From the NCBI GenBank assembly GCA_036825615.1, contig DAISXY010000010.1, positions 62,001 to 126,000 on the forward strand: 64,000 nt of DNA. The letters run 5' to 3'. Shown here one piece after another: positions 24,460-33,079 of this stretch. The position numbers and the translations under genes were made by a program. Source of the DNA: JAICXG01 sp036825615. Lineage in GTDB: Bacteria > Verrucomicrobiota > Verrucomicrobiia > Chthoniobacterales > UBA10450. The notes beneath the pieces are model-generated. The model saw nothing but the letters and a program-made list of their open reading frames with translations, was not told the origin of the DNA and searched no databases. How positions within the stretch are numbered: position 1 is the stretch's first letter; each line of letters starts with the position of its first letter.

Positions 24460-24930
24460 TCAATCGCCTGTGAAAATAAATACGGTATCACCGGCGCTGA
24501 TCATGTCGCCGGCCTTGAGCAGAGCCGGGCGGATGAGAGCCTCGCCGTTAAGCAGCGTCCCGTTGCGCGAGCCAAGGTCGCGGAGAGTGCAAAGTTGCTC
24601 TGCGCAGGAAATCTCAAAGTGGGAGCGGCTGACTTTGAGGTCGCTGATTGTGAGTTCACAGGCTCTGATATCAGCTTCGCTCTTACTGAGGCGACCCACC
24701 GTGAGTCGTTTTCCGATGGAGCGCCATTTTACCTCGTCGCCTTCTCTCTCCCTGTAGAGAAGAGCAGGTCCGGCAGGTTTTTCTGCGGTGGCGTGATGGA
24801 ATTCGCGAAATTTCCGCAGTCGCTCGAGCAATCCCGCGGACGACGAACCCGGTGTTTGGGAGGTTGTTTCGGACGCAACAAAGAGTCGCGAGAGATCGTC
24901 ATCGCTCAAATCCGAAAAGTCTTCCTTCAT
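24460..24930 (-). CDS. FHA-domain protein
   Basis: 156 residues. An acidic N-terminal tail (DFSDLSDDDLSRLF) is followed by a forkhead-associated domain: RLTVGRLSKSEADI, SDLKVSRSHFEI, LRDLGSRNGTLLNGE. These carry the Gly-Arg, Ser-Arg-x-His and Asn-Gly residues that bind phosphothreonine. It lies between the sigma factor (13 bases upstream) and the kinase (7 bases downstream). A likely role, by inference, is docking of phosphorylated kinase or substrate, perhaps linking the kinase to the sigma factor. The N-terminal tail contains Ser and Thr that could themselves be targets. Confidence 0.88.
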   Translation of the reverse strand: MKEDFSDLSDDDLSRLFVASETTSQTPGSSSAGLLERLRKFREFHHATAEKPAGPALLYREREGDEVKWRSIGKRLTVGRLSKSEADIRACELTISDLKVSRSHFEISCAEQLCTLRDLGSRNGTLLNGEALIRPALLKAGDMISAGDTVFIFTGD

Positions 24931-24943
24931 CTCGCGCGATTGA

Positions 24944-25579
24944 TTATTCCGTCATTGCCTCTTCCAATTCGAGACCGCGCTCGAGCGCCTGCAAAGTGCG
25001 CCGCAGTTTTGCGAGGACGGCGCGTTTGGCCTCATAAACATTGCCGACGGAGGTGTTGAATCGGCGCGCGACCTCCGCCGGCTTGGCGGCCTCGAGTGTG
25101 ACGGCTTTGAAAATCGCCACGGTGCGCGGTTGAAAACATCTCCGGCTGATCAGGAACTCCATCGTGGTAGCGAGGAGCGCCATCCGGCCGTGGCGTTCCG
25201 CCAGTTCCGCCGGATTCGCTCCATCGTGAAGTGCCGCCTGAGCTATCTTGTGCTCTGCATTGGGCAACAAAGTTTCCAGTGAAATTTGGCGAGATTGGTG
25301 GCGGGCCCGGCGGCGGAGCGCGTCGATGACACAGCCCTTGGCGACGCTGAAAAAGAAGCCGGTAAAGCGGCCGGTGGCGGGATCGAAGCGCGAGAATCCG
25401 CCGCGCAGCATTTTCACCATCGTTTCCTGCAAGACATCGCGGCACTCCGATTCGCTGAGCGAATGCGCGGCCGCATAGGCAAGAATCGGACGCTCGTAAA
25501 GCAGGTAAAAACGCTCCCAGTCGCCGTTCGATCCGTGTTCGCGGAGGCGGGCAACGAGGGTGTGCTGGGTCGGAATCAT
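24944..25579 (-). CDS. ECF-like RNA polymerase sigma factor of the kinase-linked type
   Basis: 211 residues from the ATG at 25579, which fits the usual N-terminal length. The frame is open further upstream without support. Region 2 (FYLLYERPILAYAA; CRDVLQETMVKMLRGG; FTGFFFSVAKGCVIDALRR) and region 4 (AIFKAVTLEAAKPAEVARRF, then GNVYEAKRAVLAKLRRTL) are recognisable. No anti-sigma gene is adjacent. Instead FHA and Ser/Thr kinase genes follow on the same strand. ECF groups tied to Ser/Thr kinases have been described from Planctomycetes. Control by phosphorylation rather than by an anti-sigma factor is therefore the natural hypothesis. Confidence 0.82.
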   Translation of the reverse strand: MIPTQHTLVARLREHGSNGDWERFYLLYERPILAYAAAHSLSESECRDVLQETMVKMLRGGFSRFDPATGRFTGFFFSVAKGCVIDALRRRARHQSRQISLETLLPNAEHKIAQAALHDGANPAELAERHGRMALLATTMEFLISRRCFQPRTVAIFKAVTLEAAKPAEVARRFNTSVGNVYEAKRAVLAKLRRTLQALERGLELEEAMTE

Positions 25580-25705
25580 TTTTGGCAACGGATTTGATGG
25601 CAAAACGTGGGCGGCGATGCAATTCAAAAAAGGCCGGCTACCGCGGAGGTTTCGCCCGGCGCATCCGACAGGCTCGCGCAGCAGCCTCGCTTCACCGTTG
25701 CTCCA

Positions 25706-25755
25706 AGGGATCCTTCCCCGAAAGCTTTCGGGGCTGCGCTTCGCTCAGAATGACG
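25706..25755. repeat. Palindromic interspersed repeat, compact form
   Basis: AAGGGATCCTTCCCCGAAAG then CTTTCGGGGCTGCGCTTCGC and TCAGAATGAC. It contains a perfect inner hairpin CCCCGAAAG/CTTTCGGGG. It lies between the sigma factor start and the end of clpC, where it may act as a transcriptional boundary for clpC. Confidence 0.7.
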
Positions 25756-25770
25756 GGTCTGAGAGGGAGG

Positions 25771-28245
25771 TCAGCTCGCGTTTGCGGCGGCGTTTTGCGG
25801 CTCGGCGGCTTTGAAGGCGAGCTTGCCGTTGTCGACCGTCACATGCACGAGATCGCCCTGCTTCACGGTTCCGCGGAGCAGCTCCTCGGCGAGCGGGTCT
25901 TCAAGGTAACGCTCGACTGCGCGGCGCATCGGACGCGCGCCGTAGGTCGGGTCGTAGCCTTTCTCGATCACGAATTCGTGCGCGGACTGGTCGAGCTGGA
26001 TTTCGATTTCCTTCGCTTGCAGGCGCTGTTTCACCTTCGCCACCTCGAGATCGACGATCTTCATCAGGTCGACTTTCTCCAGGGTGTGGAAAACGATGAT
26101 TTCATCGAGGCGATTGAGGAATTCCGGTTTAAAGACGCGCTTGGTTTCCTCGAGGATCTTGTCTCGCATCGTCTCGTAGTCGGCCGTGTTCCGCGGCGCG
26201 CCGAAACCCATCACGGTCTGTTTCTTGATCAGGTCGGCCCCGACGTTGGAGGTCATGATGATGATCGTGTTCCGGAAATCGATCTTCCGGCCTAACGAAT
26301 CGGTGATCTTTCCTTCCTCCAGAATCTGGAGCAACAGATGCATCACATCGGGGTGTGCCTTTTCGATTTCGTCGAAAAGCACGACGGAATAGGGACGACG
26401 CCGAACAGCTTCGGAAAGCTGTCCACCTTCCTCGTAACCGACATAGCCGGGAGGCGAACCGATCAGGCGCGAGGCGGTGAATTTTTCCATGTACTCCGAC
26501 ATGTCGATCTGAATGAGCGCGTCGGAGTCGCCGAACATAAACTCAGCCAGGGTGCGGGCGAGGAAGGTTTTCCCGACCCCGGTCGGGCCGAGGAACACAA
26601 ATGAACCGATCGGACGGCGCGGATCTTTAAGGTCGGCGCGGGAACGGCGGAGGGCTTTGCTGATCGCGGCGACGGCTTCGTCCTGGCCGATGACGCGCTG
26701 TTTGATGTCGCCTTCCATGGCGAGCAGCTTGGCCGTCTCTTTCTGCTCCATTTTCTGGAGCGGGACGCCGGTGACCTTCGAGATGATGTGCATCATGTCG
26801 TCGGCGGTCACGAGCACTTCCTTTTCTTCGCGCTGTTCGCGCCACTCGGCGAGGATGCGCTCGAGTTTTTCCTTGGCGTGCTTTTCCTTGTCGCGCAGGG
26901 CGGCGGCTTTTTCGAAATCCTGGGCCTTGATCGCGGCTTCCTTGTCGACCCGAATTTCCTCGATCTCCTTTTCGATTTCCTTGACGTCGGGCGGACGCGT
27001 CATGGCATTGATGCGGGCGCGCGCGCCGGCTTCGTCCATGACGTCGATCGCTTTGTCGGGGAGAAAGCGGCCGGTGATGTAACGCTCGGAAAGTTTGACC
27101 GCGGTCTCGAGCGCTTCGTCGGTCAGCTTTGCCTTGTGATGCGCTTCGTATTTCGGGCGCAGACCTTTCAAAATCAGAATCGCTTCGTCGACCGTCGGGG
27201 CGTCGACTTTCACGGTCTGGAAACGCCGCTCGAGCGCCGCGTCCTTCTCGATGTATTTGCGATACTCGTTCAGGGTCGTGGCGCCGACGCACTGCAATTC
27301 GCCGCGGCTGAGCGCGGGCTTGATGATGTTGCTCGCGTCCATCGCGCCTTCGGCGGAGCCGGCGCCGACGATGGTGTGGAGCTCGTCGATGAAAAGGATG
27401 ACGTTTTTCGAGCGGCGGATTTCGTCCATCACCGCCTTGATTCGTTCTTCGAACTGGCCGCGGTATTTCGTGCCGGCAACCATCAAGGCGAGGTCAAGGG
27501 TGACGACGCGCTTGTCGCGCAGCAATTCCGGCACGTTGCCATTGGCGATCTCCTGCGCGAGTCCCTCGACGATCGCGGTCTTGCCCACGCCGGCTTCGCC
27601 TAACAACACCGGGTTGTTTTTCGTCCGGCGGCAGAGCACCTGAATGACGCGCTCGATCTCGTTGTGCCGGCCGATGACCGGATCGAGCTCGCCCTTTTTC
27701 GCAAGATCGGTCAGGTCGCGACCAAAGGCGCGCAAGGCCGGTGTCTTGACGTCCTTCTTCGAACCGCCTTCGCTTGGGCCCAGCTCGGGGTCGCTCTCCG
27801 GCGGGGTGAAATTGGGATCGAGTTCCTTGAGGATTTCGTTGCGGGTGCGTTCGATGTCCACCTCGAGGCTCTTCAGGACCCGCGCCGCGACACCTTCGCC
27901 TTCGCGCAGAAGGCCGAGCAGAATGTGCTCGGTGCCGACGTAGGAATGATTAAGCGCGCGCGCTTCCTTCCCGGCGAGCGCGAGCACCTTTTTCACTCGT
28001 GGGGTGTAGGGAATGTTGCCCACCATTTTGGTTTCCGGACCGGAGCCGACCTGTTTTTCGACTTCCATCCGGACGGTCTCGAGGTCGAGCCCCATCTTTT
28101 GGAGGACATTGACCGCCACGCCCTGGCCAAGTTTGATCAAGCCGAGCAGGAGATGCTCAGTCCCGACGTAGTTATGGTTGAAGCGGTCGGCTTCTTTACG
28201 GGCGAGCGCGAGAACCTGCTGCGCCCGAGGAGTAAAATTATTCAT
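25771..28245 (-). CDS. clpC: ATP-dependent Clp protease ATP-binding subunit ClpC
   Basis: 824 residues. Two Clp-N repeats occupy residues 1-145 (HNYVGTEHLLLGLI; HSYVGTEHILLGLL). AAA1 has Walker A GEAGVGKT at 216-223. A UVR-bearing middle domain (AAIKAQDFEKAAALRDKEKH) follows, then AAA2 with GPTGVGKT, and a ClpB-type D2 C-terminal region. ClpC hexamers unfold substrates for ClpP and in Gram-positives recognise proteins carrying phosphoarginine. Its ATG overlaps the end of mcsB by 8 bases, so clpC is the last gene of a tightly coupled mcsA-mcsB-clpC unit. No clpP is nearby. Confidence 0.93.
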   Translation of the reverse strand: MNNFTPRAQQVLALARKEADRFNHNYVGTEHLLLGLIKLGQGVAVNVLQKMGLDLETVRMEVEKQVGSGPETKMVGNIPYTPRVKKVLALAGKEARALNHSYVGTEHILLGLLREGEGVAARVLKSLEVDIERTRNEILKELDPNFTPPESDPELGPSEGGSKKDVKTPALRAFGRDLTDLAKKGELDPVIGRHNEIERVIQVLCRRTKNNPVLLGEAGVGKTAIVEGLAQEIANGNVPELLRDKRVVTLDLALMVAGTKYRGQFEERIKAVMDEIRRSKNVILFIDELHTIVGAGSAEGAMDASNIIKPALSRGELQCVGATTLNEYRKYIEKDAALERRFQTVKVDAPTVDEAILILKGLRPKYEAHHKAKLTDEALETAVKLSERYITGRFLPDKAIDVMDEAGARARINAMTRPPDVKEIEKEIEEIRVDKEAAIKAQDFEKAAALRDKEKHAKEKLERILAEWREQREEKEVLVTADDMMHIISKVTGVPLQKMEQKETAKLLAMEGDIKQRVIGQDEAVAAISKALRRSRADLKDPRRPIGSFVFLGPTGVGKTFLARTLAEFMFGDSDALIQIDMSEYMEKFTASRLIGSPPGYVGYEEGGQLSEAVRRRPYSVVLFDEIEKAHPDVMHLLLQILEEGKITDSLGRKIDFRNTIIIMTSNVGADLIKKQTVMGFGAPRNTADYETMRDKILEETKRVFKPEFLNRLDEIIVFHTLEKVDLMKIVDLEVAKVKQRLQAKEIEIQLDQSAHEFVIEKGYDPTYGARPMRRAVERYLEDPLAEELLRGTVKQGDLVHVTVDNGKLAFKAAEPQNAAANAS

Positions 28246-29362
28246 TATGGTTCGTGTCGGAAGGCGCCTGGTCGTCGCGCTCCCGCGCCACTTTATCCAT
28301 ATCAGGTTTAGGAAAGAGTTTCAAACGACTGCGGATGATTTCGGCGCGCAAAAAGTCGCGCTCTTCCGCGTTGAGTTTTTGCTGGGAGGCTTTTTGCAGA
28401 TGTGCCGGCTGGGTTTCAATGAAGAGCTCGTCGATCGGGAGACGGCGGTCCTCCGGGAAGGCCCCAAGGTCGACGCCGAGTTTCATAATCGAGAGAAGAT
28501 TGAGCGCCTCTTTTGAGGTCATGGCATGGGCATAGGTGAGCACGCCGTATGCCCGCCCGATCTGGTCGGAAAGGGTATCGGGTTTCTTCTGGATTAACAT
28601 CTGGCGAGCGTCGTGCTCCTTCTCGATGATGGTCTCGATCACCTTCGTTAGGCGGGAAATGATCTCCTCTTCCTTCTCGCCTAACGTCGTCTGGTTCGAG
28701 ATCTGGAACAGGTTGCCCATCGCCTCGGTGCCTTCGCCGTAAAGACCGCGGACTGCGAGCCCGATCTTGTTCACCGCCTGGATGACCTGGTTGATCAAAT
28801 CGCTTAAGACCAGGCCGGGCAAATGCAGCATGGCGGAGGCGCGCATCCCGGTGCCGACGTTGGTCGGGCAGGCGGTGAGATAACCGAGCCGCTGGTCGTA
28901 GGCGATGTCGAGCTTGCCTTCGAGCGTGCTGTCGACCTTGTCGACGAGTTTGAAAGCGCTCTTGAGTTGGAGCCCGGAACGGATCGCCTGCATCCGCAAA
29001 TGATCCTCCTCGTTGATCATGATGCTGAGCGTCTGTTTCCGGTTCATGATCACGGCGCTGCCGATGCCCTTGGCGGCGTGCTCGCGGCTGATGAGATGGC
29101 GCTCGACCAGCACCTGCTTTTCCAATGCGGAGAGGTCCTGGAGCAATTCCGAGAAAGAATCCTGCATCTCGCCCAGCGCTTCGACGTGCGGTTTGATCTG
29201 CTCCAAGATTTGCGTGCGCTCGGCCTTCTTCGCCCAGCCAGGAAACGCGCGATGCCGCAGGTTGCGCGCGAGCCGCACCCGGCTGCTGACCACGACCTGG
29301 TGATGGGGACCTTCACCTCGGAGCCACTCGCCCGAACTTGTCATGACTTGTGAAAACTTCAT
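28238..29362 (-). CDS. mcsB: Protein-arginine kinase McsB
   Basis: 374 residues of the phosphagen (guanidino) kinase fold. Characteristic blocks are VVSSRVRLARNL near the N-terminus (nucleotide-binding arginines), IMINEEDHLRMQ (acidic catalytic site), YLTACPTNVGTGMRAS with the reactive cysteine, and the RDRRLPIDEL-like C-terminal part (EDRRLPIDELFIETQPAH) that forms the phosphoarginine-binding site. It marks proteins on arginine for degradation by ClpCP. It is preceded by its activator McsA, with a 2-base gap. In Bacillus this operon also has ctsR, which is absent here. Confidence 0.92.
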   Translation of the reverse strand: MKFSQVMTSSGEWLRGEGPHHQVVVSSRVRLARNLRHRAFPGWAKKAERTQILEQIKPHVEALGEMQDSFSELLQDLSALEKQVLVERHLISREHAAKGIGSAVIMNRKQTLSIMINEEDHLRMQAIRSGLQLKSAFKLVDKVDSTLEGKLDIAYDQRLGYLTACPTNVGTGMRASAMLHLPGLVLSDLINQVIQAVNKIGLAVRGLYGEGTEAMGNLFQISNQTTLGEKEEEIISRLTKVIETIIEKEHDARQMLIQKKPDTLSDQIGRAYGVLTYAHAMTSKEALNLLSIMKLGVDLGAFPEDRRLPIDELFIETQPAHLQKASQQKLNAEERDFLRAEIIRSRLKLFPKPDMDKVARERDDQAPSDTNHNE

Positions 29363-29364
29363 CG

Positions 29365-29856
29365 CTAGCTCGCCATTTCGTGCTCGAGACGTTTGATCTG
29401 GTCACGCAAGTTCGCCGCGGTCTCGTAGTTTTCCTCCGCAACGGCTTTCTGGAGGCTGTCGTTAAGCAGGCGCATTTTGTCGTTCAACTGCATCTGCCGC
29501 GCCGCGCGCTCGGGCAATTTGCCGACATGTTCGGTGCCCTTGTGCATGGCCTTGAGGAGCGAGTCGAGCCCTTCGGAAAATGTCTGGTAACAGGCGCTGC
29601 AACCCAGTCGTCCGGTCTTCTTGAAATCGGCCTGAGTGAAACCGCAGACCGGACACTTCTGGCTTCCCGAGCCTTTCTCGATCTCTTCCGCGGCGCCGAT
29701 GCCTAACAACAGATCGGCGAGAGCAAAGCCGGTCGGGTCCTGGACTCCTTTTTCTTTCGAACAGGCGTCGCAAAGATTCACCTTCTGCATTTTTCCCTCG
29801 AGAATCTGGGTGAGAAAAACCGATGCATCATTGCATTTACAAACGTCGCACAGCAT
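29365..29856 (-). CDS. mcsA: McsA-type zinc-finger/UVR protein, activator of McsB
   Basis: 163 residues. The N-terminal half carries paired CxxC motifs (LCDVCKC; LCDAC; CPVCGF; LGCSAC), which suits two zinc sites. The C-terminus is a UVR motif (NYETAANLRDQIKRLEHEM) of the kind that binds ClpC/McsB or UvrA-type partners. It is the first gene of the mcsA-mcsB-clpC operon. A strong candidate promoter ends only 9 bases before its ATG. Confidence 0.9.
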   Translation of the reverse strand: MLCDVCKCNDASVFLTQILEGKMQKVNLCDACSKEKGVQDPTGFALADLLLGIGAAEEIEKGSGSQKCPVCGFTQADFKKTGRLGCSACYQTFSEGLDSLLKAMHKGTEHVGKLPERAARQMQLNDKMRLLNDSLQKAVAEENYETAANLRDQIKRLEHEMAS

Positions 29857-29865
29857 GGCTGCTCA

Positions 29866-29895
29866 ATTAGACCACAAATTGGGGAAAAGATTCAA
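29866..29895 (-). promoter_or_regulatory. Promoter of the mcsA-mcsB-clpC operon
   Basis: Read on the minus strand, TTGAAT (29895-29890) and TCTAAT (29871-29866) are separated by 18 bases. The -10 matches the consensus at five of six positions and lies 9 bases before the mcsA ATG, which gives a very short leader. No CtsR-type heptad repeat or CIRCE inverted repeat is visible. Confidence 0.6.
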
Positions 29896-29948
29896 CTGGC
29901 ACTCTGGCCGCCAATCTTCCCTCTTATATTTCGCGTCCGACCGATACC

Positions 29949-30926
29949 TCACTCCTGAAAAATTGGGGTGCCGGTCTCGCGCGTCAGTTCGCGGAAACGG
30001 GCGATCGTGCGCTTGGTGATCGGGCCTGGTTTGCCGGCGCCGATCGTGCGGCCATCCGCCTTGATCATCGGGATGACTTCGGCCGCGGTGCCGGTGAGGA
30101 ACGCTTCGTCGGCGATGTAGAGATCGTGACGGGTCAGTTCCGGTTCGGAGATTTTGATGTCCAACTCCCGCGCGATATCGAACACGACCGAGCGGGTGAT
30201 GCCTCGCAGAGCGCCAGCCGTGATGGGAGGAGTCATGATCTGGCCGTGCTTCACAATAAAAACGTTATCGGCCGTGCATTCCGCGATGTTGCCGGCGTCG
30301 TTAAGCATCAACGCCTCGTCCGCCTTTGCGAGATTCGCTTCGATCCTTGCGAGCACATTATTGAGATAATTGAGCGACTTGATCGCCGGGTTGAGCGTTG
30401 CCGGTCCCATCCGCCGTGTCGGCACGGTCACGACGGTCAGTCCGTTGCGGTACATTTCCTCGGGATAAAGCGCGACCGTGGAAGCAATGATGATGATGCT
30501 CGCCCGCTCACATTGCGCGGGGTTCAGCCCAAGGTTACCGACGCCGCGCGTCACAATCAGGCGGACATAGCCCTCGCGCAGATTGTTTCGTCGAATCGTC
30601 TCCAGCAGCGCTTCGTCCATGGCTTCGCGCGAGATCGGAATCTCGAGGCAAATCGAGCGGGCGGATTCCCAGAGCCGATCCATATGCGCTTCCATGCGAA
30701 AGACGCGACCGTTGTAGAAGCGAATCCCCTCAAACACGCCATCGCCATAGAGCAGCCCGTGGTCGAAGACCGAAACCTTCGCGTTCGCCTGGTCGAAAAA
30801 TTCGCCGTCGATATAAATCTGGAGCGGCTTTTTTGTGGCGGGTGATTTCGGCGGCGCGAGCTCGATCGAATCCACCTGGTCAGGCGGCGTGGCAACGGCA
30901 GTGGCGGCAGCGTCTTTGGTGAGCAT
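29949..30926 (-). CDS. ilvE: Branched-chain amino acid aminotransferase (class IV PLP enzyme)
   Basis: 325 residues from the ATG at 30926, preceded by GGAAG at good spacing. An extra 11 codons upstream are unlikely to be used. The protein shows the fold-type IV motifs: DHGLLYGDGVFEGIR, the PLP-lysine block NPAIKSLNYLNNVLAR, and EALMLNDAGNIAECTADNVF, with GALRGITR near the cofactor phosphate. IlvE transfers the amino group in the last step of Leu, Ile and Val synthesis. A D-amino-acid or aminodeoxychorismate-lyase relative is less likely because of the strict GDGVFEGIR and GNIAE pattern. It is monocistronic by spacing. Confidence 0.9.
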   Translation of the reverse strand: MLTKDAAATAVATPPDQVDSIELAPPKSPATKKPLQIYIDGEFFDQANAKVSVFDHGLLYGDGVFEGIRFYNGRVFRMEAHMDRLWESARSICLEIPISREAMDEALLETIRRNNLREGYVRLIVTRGVGNLGLNPAQCERASIIIIASTVALYPEEMYRNGLTVVTVPTRRMGPATLNPAIKSLNYLNNVLARIEANLAKADEALMLNDAGNIAECTADNVFIVKHGQIMTPPITAGALRGITRSVVFDIARELDIKISEPELTRHDLYIADEAFLTGTAAEVIPMIKADGRTIGAGKPGPITKRTIARFRELTRETGTPIFQE

Positions 30927-31025
30927 AAAAAAACTTCCAGTGTTTCCACCCCAATTCAAGAACAGAAACCGTGCCGGGCGCGAACTCCTGCGCGCACGCG
31001 CCAGACGGCGGAACGAAAGCGTGCG

Positions 31026-31691
<666 letters not shown>

Positions 31692-31733
31692 CGGGTGGGA
31701 GCATTCAGCAGCTCCGAGTAGCTGGCAAGCCGG

Positions 31734-31763
31734 GACAGGTCCCACGGTGGCATGGGACCTGTC
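31734..31763. repeat. 11-bp stem hairpin between two minus-strand genes
   Basis: GACAGGTCCCA (31734-31744) and TGGGACCTGTC (31753-31763) are perfect inverted copies with an 8-base loop. It lies between the end of the PG-binding gene and the start of the LolD-like gene and could serve as a terminator, although no T-run follows. Confidence 0.6.
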
Positions 31764-31775
31764 GCACTTCATTCG

Positions 31776-32477
31776 TTAGGCGAGGCCGAGGGTAACGAGG
31801 GTCGGTTCGTCGATCGCCTCAGTCACGACAAGCCCGTGGTCACGCTGATACGCCGCCAACGCGGCCCGGGTTTGCACACCGACGATCCCGTCGATCGCAC
31901 CCGGATAATAACCCTCATTCCTGAGGGCAGTCTGGACGTTCTCGATCACCTGGTCAGGCGCACTGGCATTGGGGGCATAGATCGGCTCGTCGTAGAGATA
32001 GTTGTTATAGATCGGGCTGTAGCCGTAAGCCGGATACCACCAGCCGTCCCACCAGTAGTAATAGCCGCCGCCGAAGAGCACGAAGGTGGTGTTGAAGTGG
32101 TTGCGCCACCAGATGCGATTGTGCGGCACGCGGATGATTCGGCTGCGCGCGACCACGAAGCTGTTGCGATTGAAGGCCCGGCGCGGCGCAGAACGGTTGA
32201 CTGTGACCCGCCGGTTGCGATTGAGTTGGGTCTCGGTTCGAACGGCCGGACGCTGCGCGGCCGGAGCGAAACGCTGCCCGGGCCGGACCGGACGCGAAAC
32301 ATTTCGCTGAGCCGGCATCACACGACGCTGGGCCTGTTGTGCCGGCTGCGCGGCGCGCTGGCTCGCTCGTTCCTCCGCGCGTGCTTTGCGATGCCGCCGG
32401 TCCTTGTCGTTGTCCGCTCGCGTCACCTGCGCCAGCGGCAGAGAGAGAGCGAGGGTAAGGAGTAATAGCTTTTTCAT
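31776..32477 (-). CDS. Secreted peptidoglycan-binding-domain protein with Arg/Gln-rich linker
   Basis: 233 residues. A signal peptide (MKKLLLLTLALSLPLAQVTRA) is followed by a long Arg/Gln/Ala-rich disordered segment. Next comes an aromatic Tyr/Trp-rich patch (GGGYYYWWDGWWYPAYGY) and a C-terminal PG_binding_1 domain (ENVQTALRNEGYYPGAIDG, then TRAALAAYQRDHGLVVT). It should bind cell wall in the periplasm or at the surface. The basic segment could contact anionic wall or outer-membrane polymers. The stop TAA is part of the dispersed word TCGTTAGGC/GCCTAACGA. The function is not known. Confidence 0.82.
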   Translation of the reverse strand: MKKLLLLTLALSLPLAQVTRADNDKDRRHRKARAEERASQRAAQPAQQAQRRVMPAQRNVSRPVRPGQRFAPAAQRPAVRTETQLNRNRRVTVNRSAPRRAFNRNSFVVARSRIIRVPHNRIWWRNHFNTTFVLFGGGYYYWWDGWWYPAYGYSPIYNNYLYDEPIYAPNASAPDQVIENVQTALRNEGYYPGAIDGIVGVQTRAALAAYQRDHGLVVTEAIDEPTLVTLGLA

Positions 32478-32519
32478 AACCTGTCTTTTTATGTTCGACC
32501 GACGGTCCCGGCGCTTTAT

Positions 32520-32981
32520 TCAAATTCCGCAGGACTCGGCCTGCTGCCGCACGGCTTCGAAAAGGACAATCGCGACCGCGGTGGCGAGATTGAGGCTGCG
32601 GGTGCCGTGCATCGGGATCGTCAGCAGTTCGTCCGAGTGGTGACGCAACAGAGCCTCGGGCAAGCCCTTCGTCTCCCGCCCGAAAACGAGAAAATCGCCG
32701 GGCTGGAAGCGGAGCGCGTGGTAAGGCCGTGTTGCTTTGGTCGTAAGATAGAAATAACGGCTGGCGCGAGATTGCGCTGCCTGCAGTTCGCCTAACGAAT
32801 TCCAATAGCGCACGTCAACTTCCGCCCAATAATCGAGCCCGGCGCGCTTCAAACTGCGATCGTCGGTCGAGAATCCGAGCGGCCTGATGAGATGGAGAGT
32901 CGAGCGGGTGGCGAGACAAAGCCGGCCAATGTTGCCGGTATTGGGCGGAATCTCCGGCTCGACCAGGACGACGTTGAACAT
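32520..32981 (-). CDS. trmL: tRNA (cytidine(34)-2'-O)-methyltransferase, TrmL
   Basis: A 153-residue minimal SPOUT methyltransferase. The three SpoU motifs are present: PEIPPNTGNIGRLC (motif 1), DFLVFGRETKGLP (motif 2) and IPMHGTRSLNLATAVAIVLF (motif 3, which forms the AdoMet knot). The short length without a separate RNA-binding domain is typical of TrmL, which methylates the wobble base of tRNA-Leu. It stands alone, followed by a purine/pyrimidine repeat tract. Confidence 0.92.
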   Translation of the reverse strand: MFNVVLVEPEIPPNTGNIGRLCLATRSTLHLIRPLGFSTDDRSLKRAGLDYWAEVDVRYWNSLGELQAAQSRASRYFYLTTKATRPYHALRFQPGDFLVFGRETKGLPEALLRHHSDELLTIPMHGTRSLNLATAVAIVLFEAVRQQAESCGI

Positions 32982-32986
32982 CCCGT

Positions 32987-33077
32987 CTTCCTCTGCCTCT
33001 TCCTCTTCCTTCTCAACTCATTCGAGAAAGAAGATTCAGAGGAAGAGGAAGAGGAAGAGGAAGAGGAAGAGGAAGAG
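32987..33077. repeat. (GAGGAA)n hexanucleotide tandem repeat with opposing CT-rich arm
   Basis: Positions 33039-33077 are about 6.5 copies of GAGGAA. A CT-rich tract at about 32987-33014 (CTTCCTCTGCCTCTTCC) is nearly its reverse complement, so the region can fold into a long hairpin between trmL and tal. The all-purine strand could also form a triplex. It ends 3 bases before the tal stop codon. The copy number is probably variable. Confidence 0.85.
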
Positions 33078-33079
33078 CG

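Noticed and set aside
33039..33077. Possible CRISPR-like array
   Set aside because: It is a pure hexanucleotide tandem repeat without spacers. No CRISPR array or cas gene was seen anywhere in the window.
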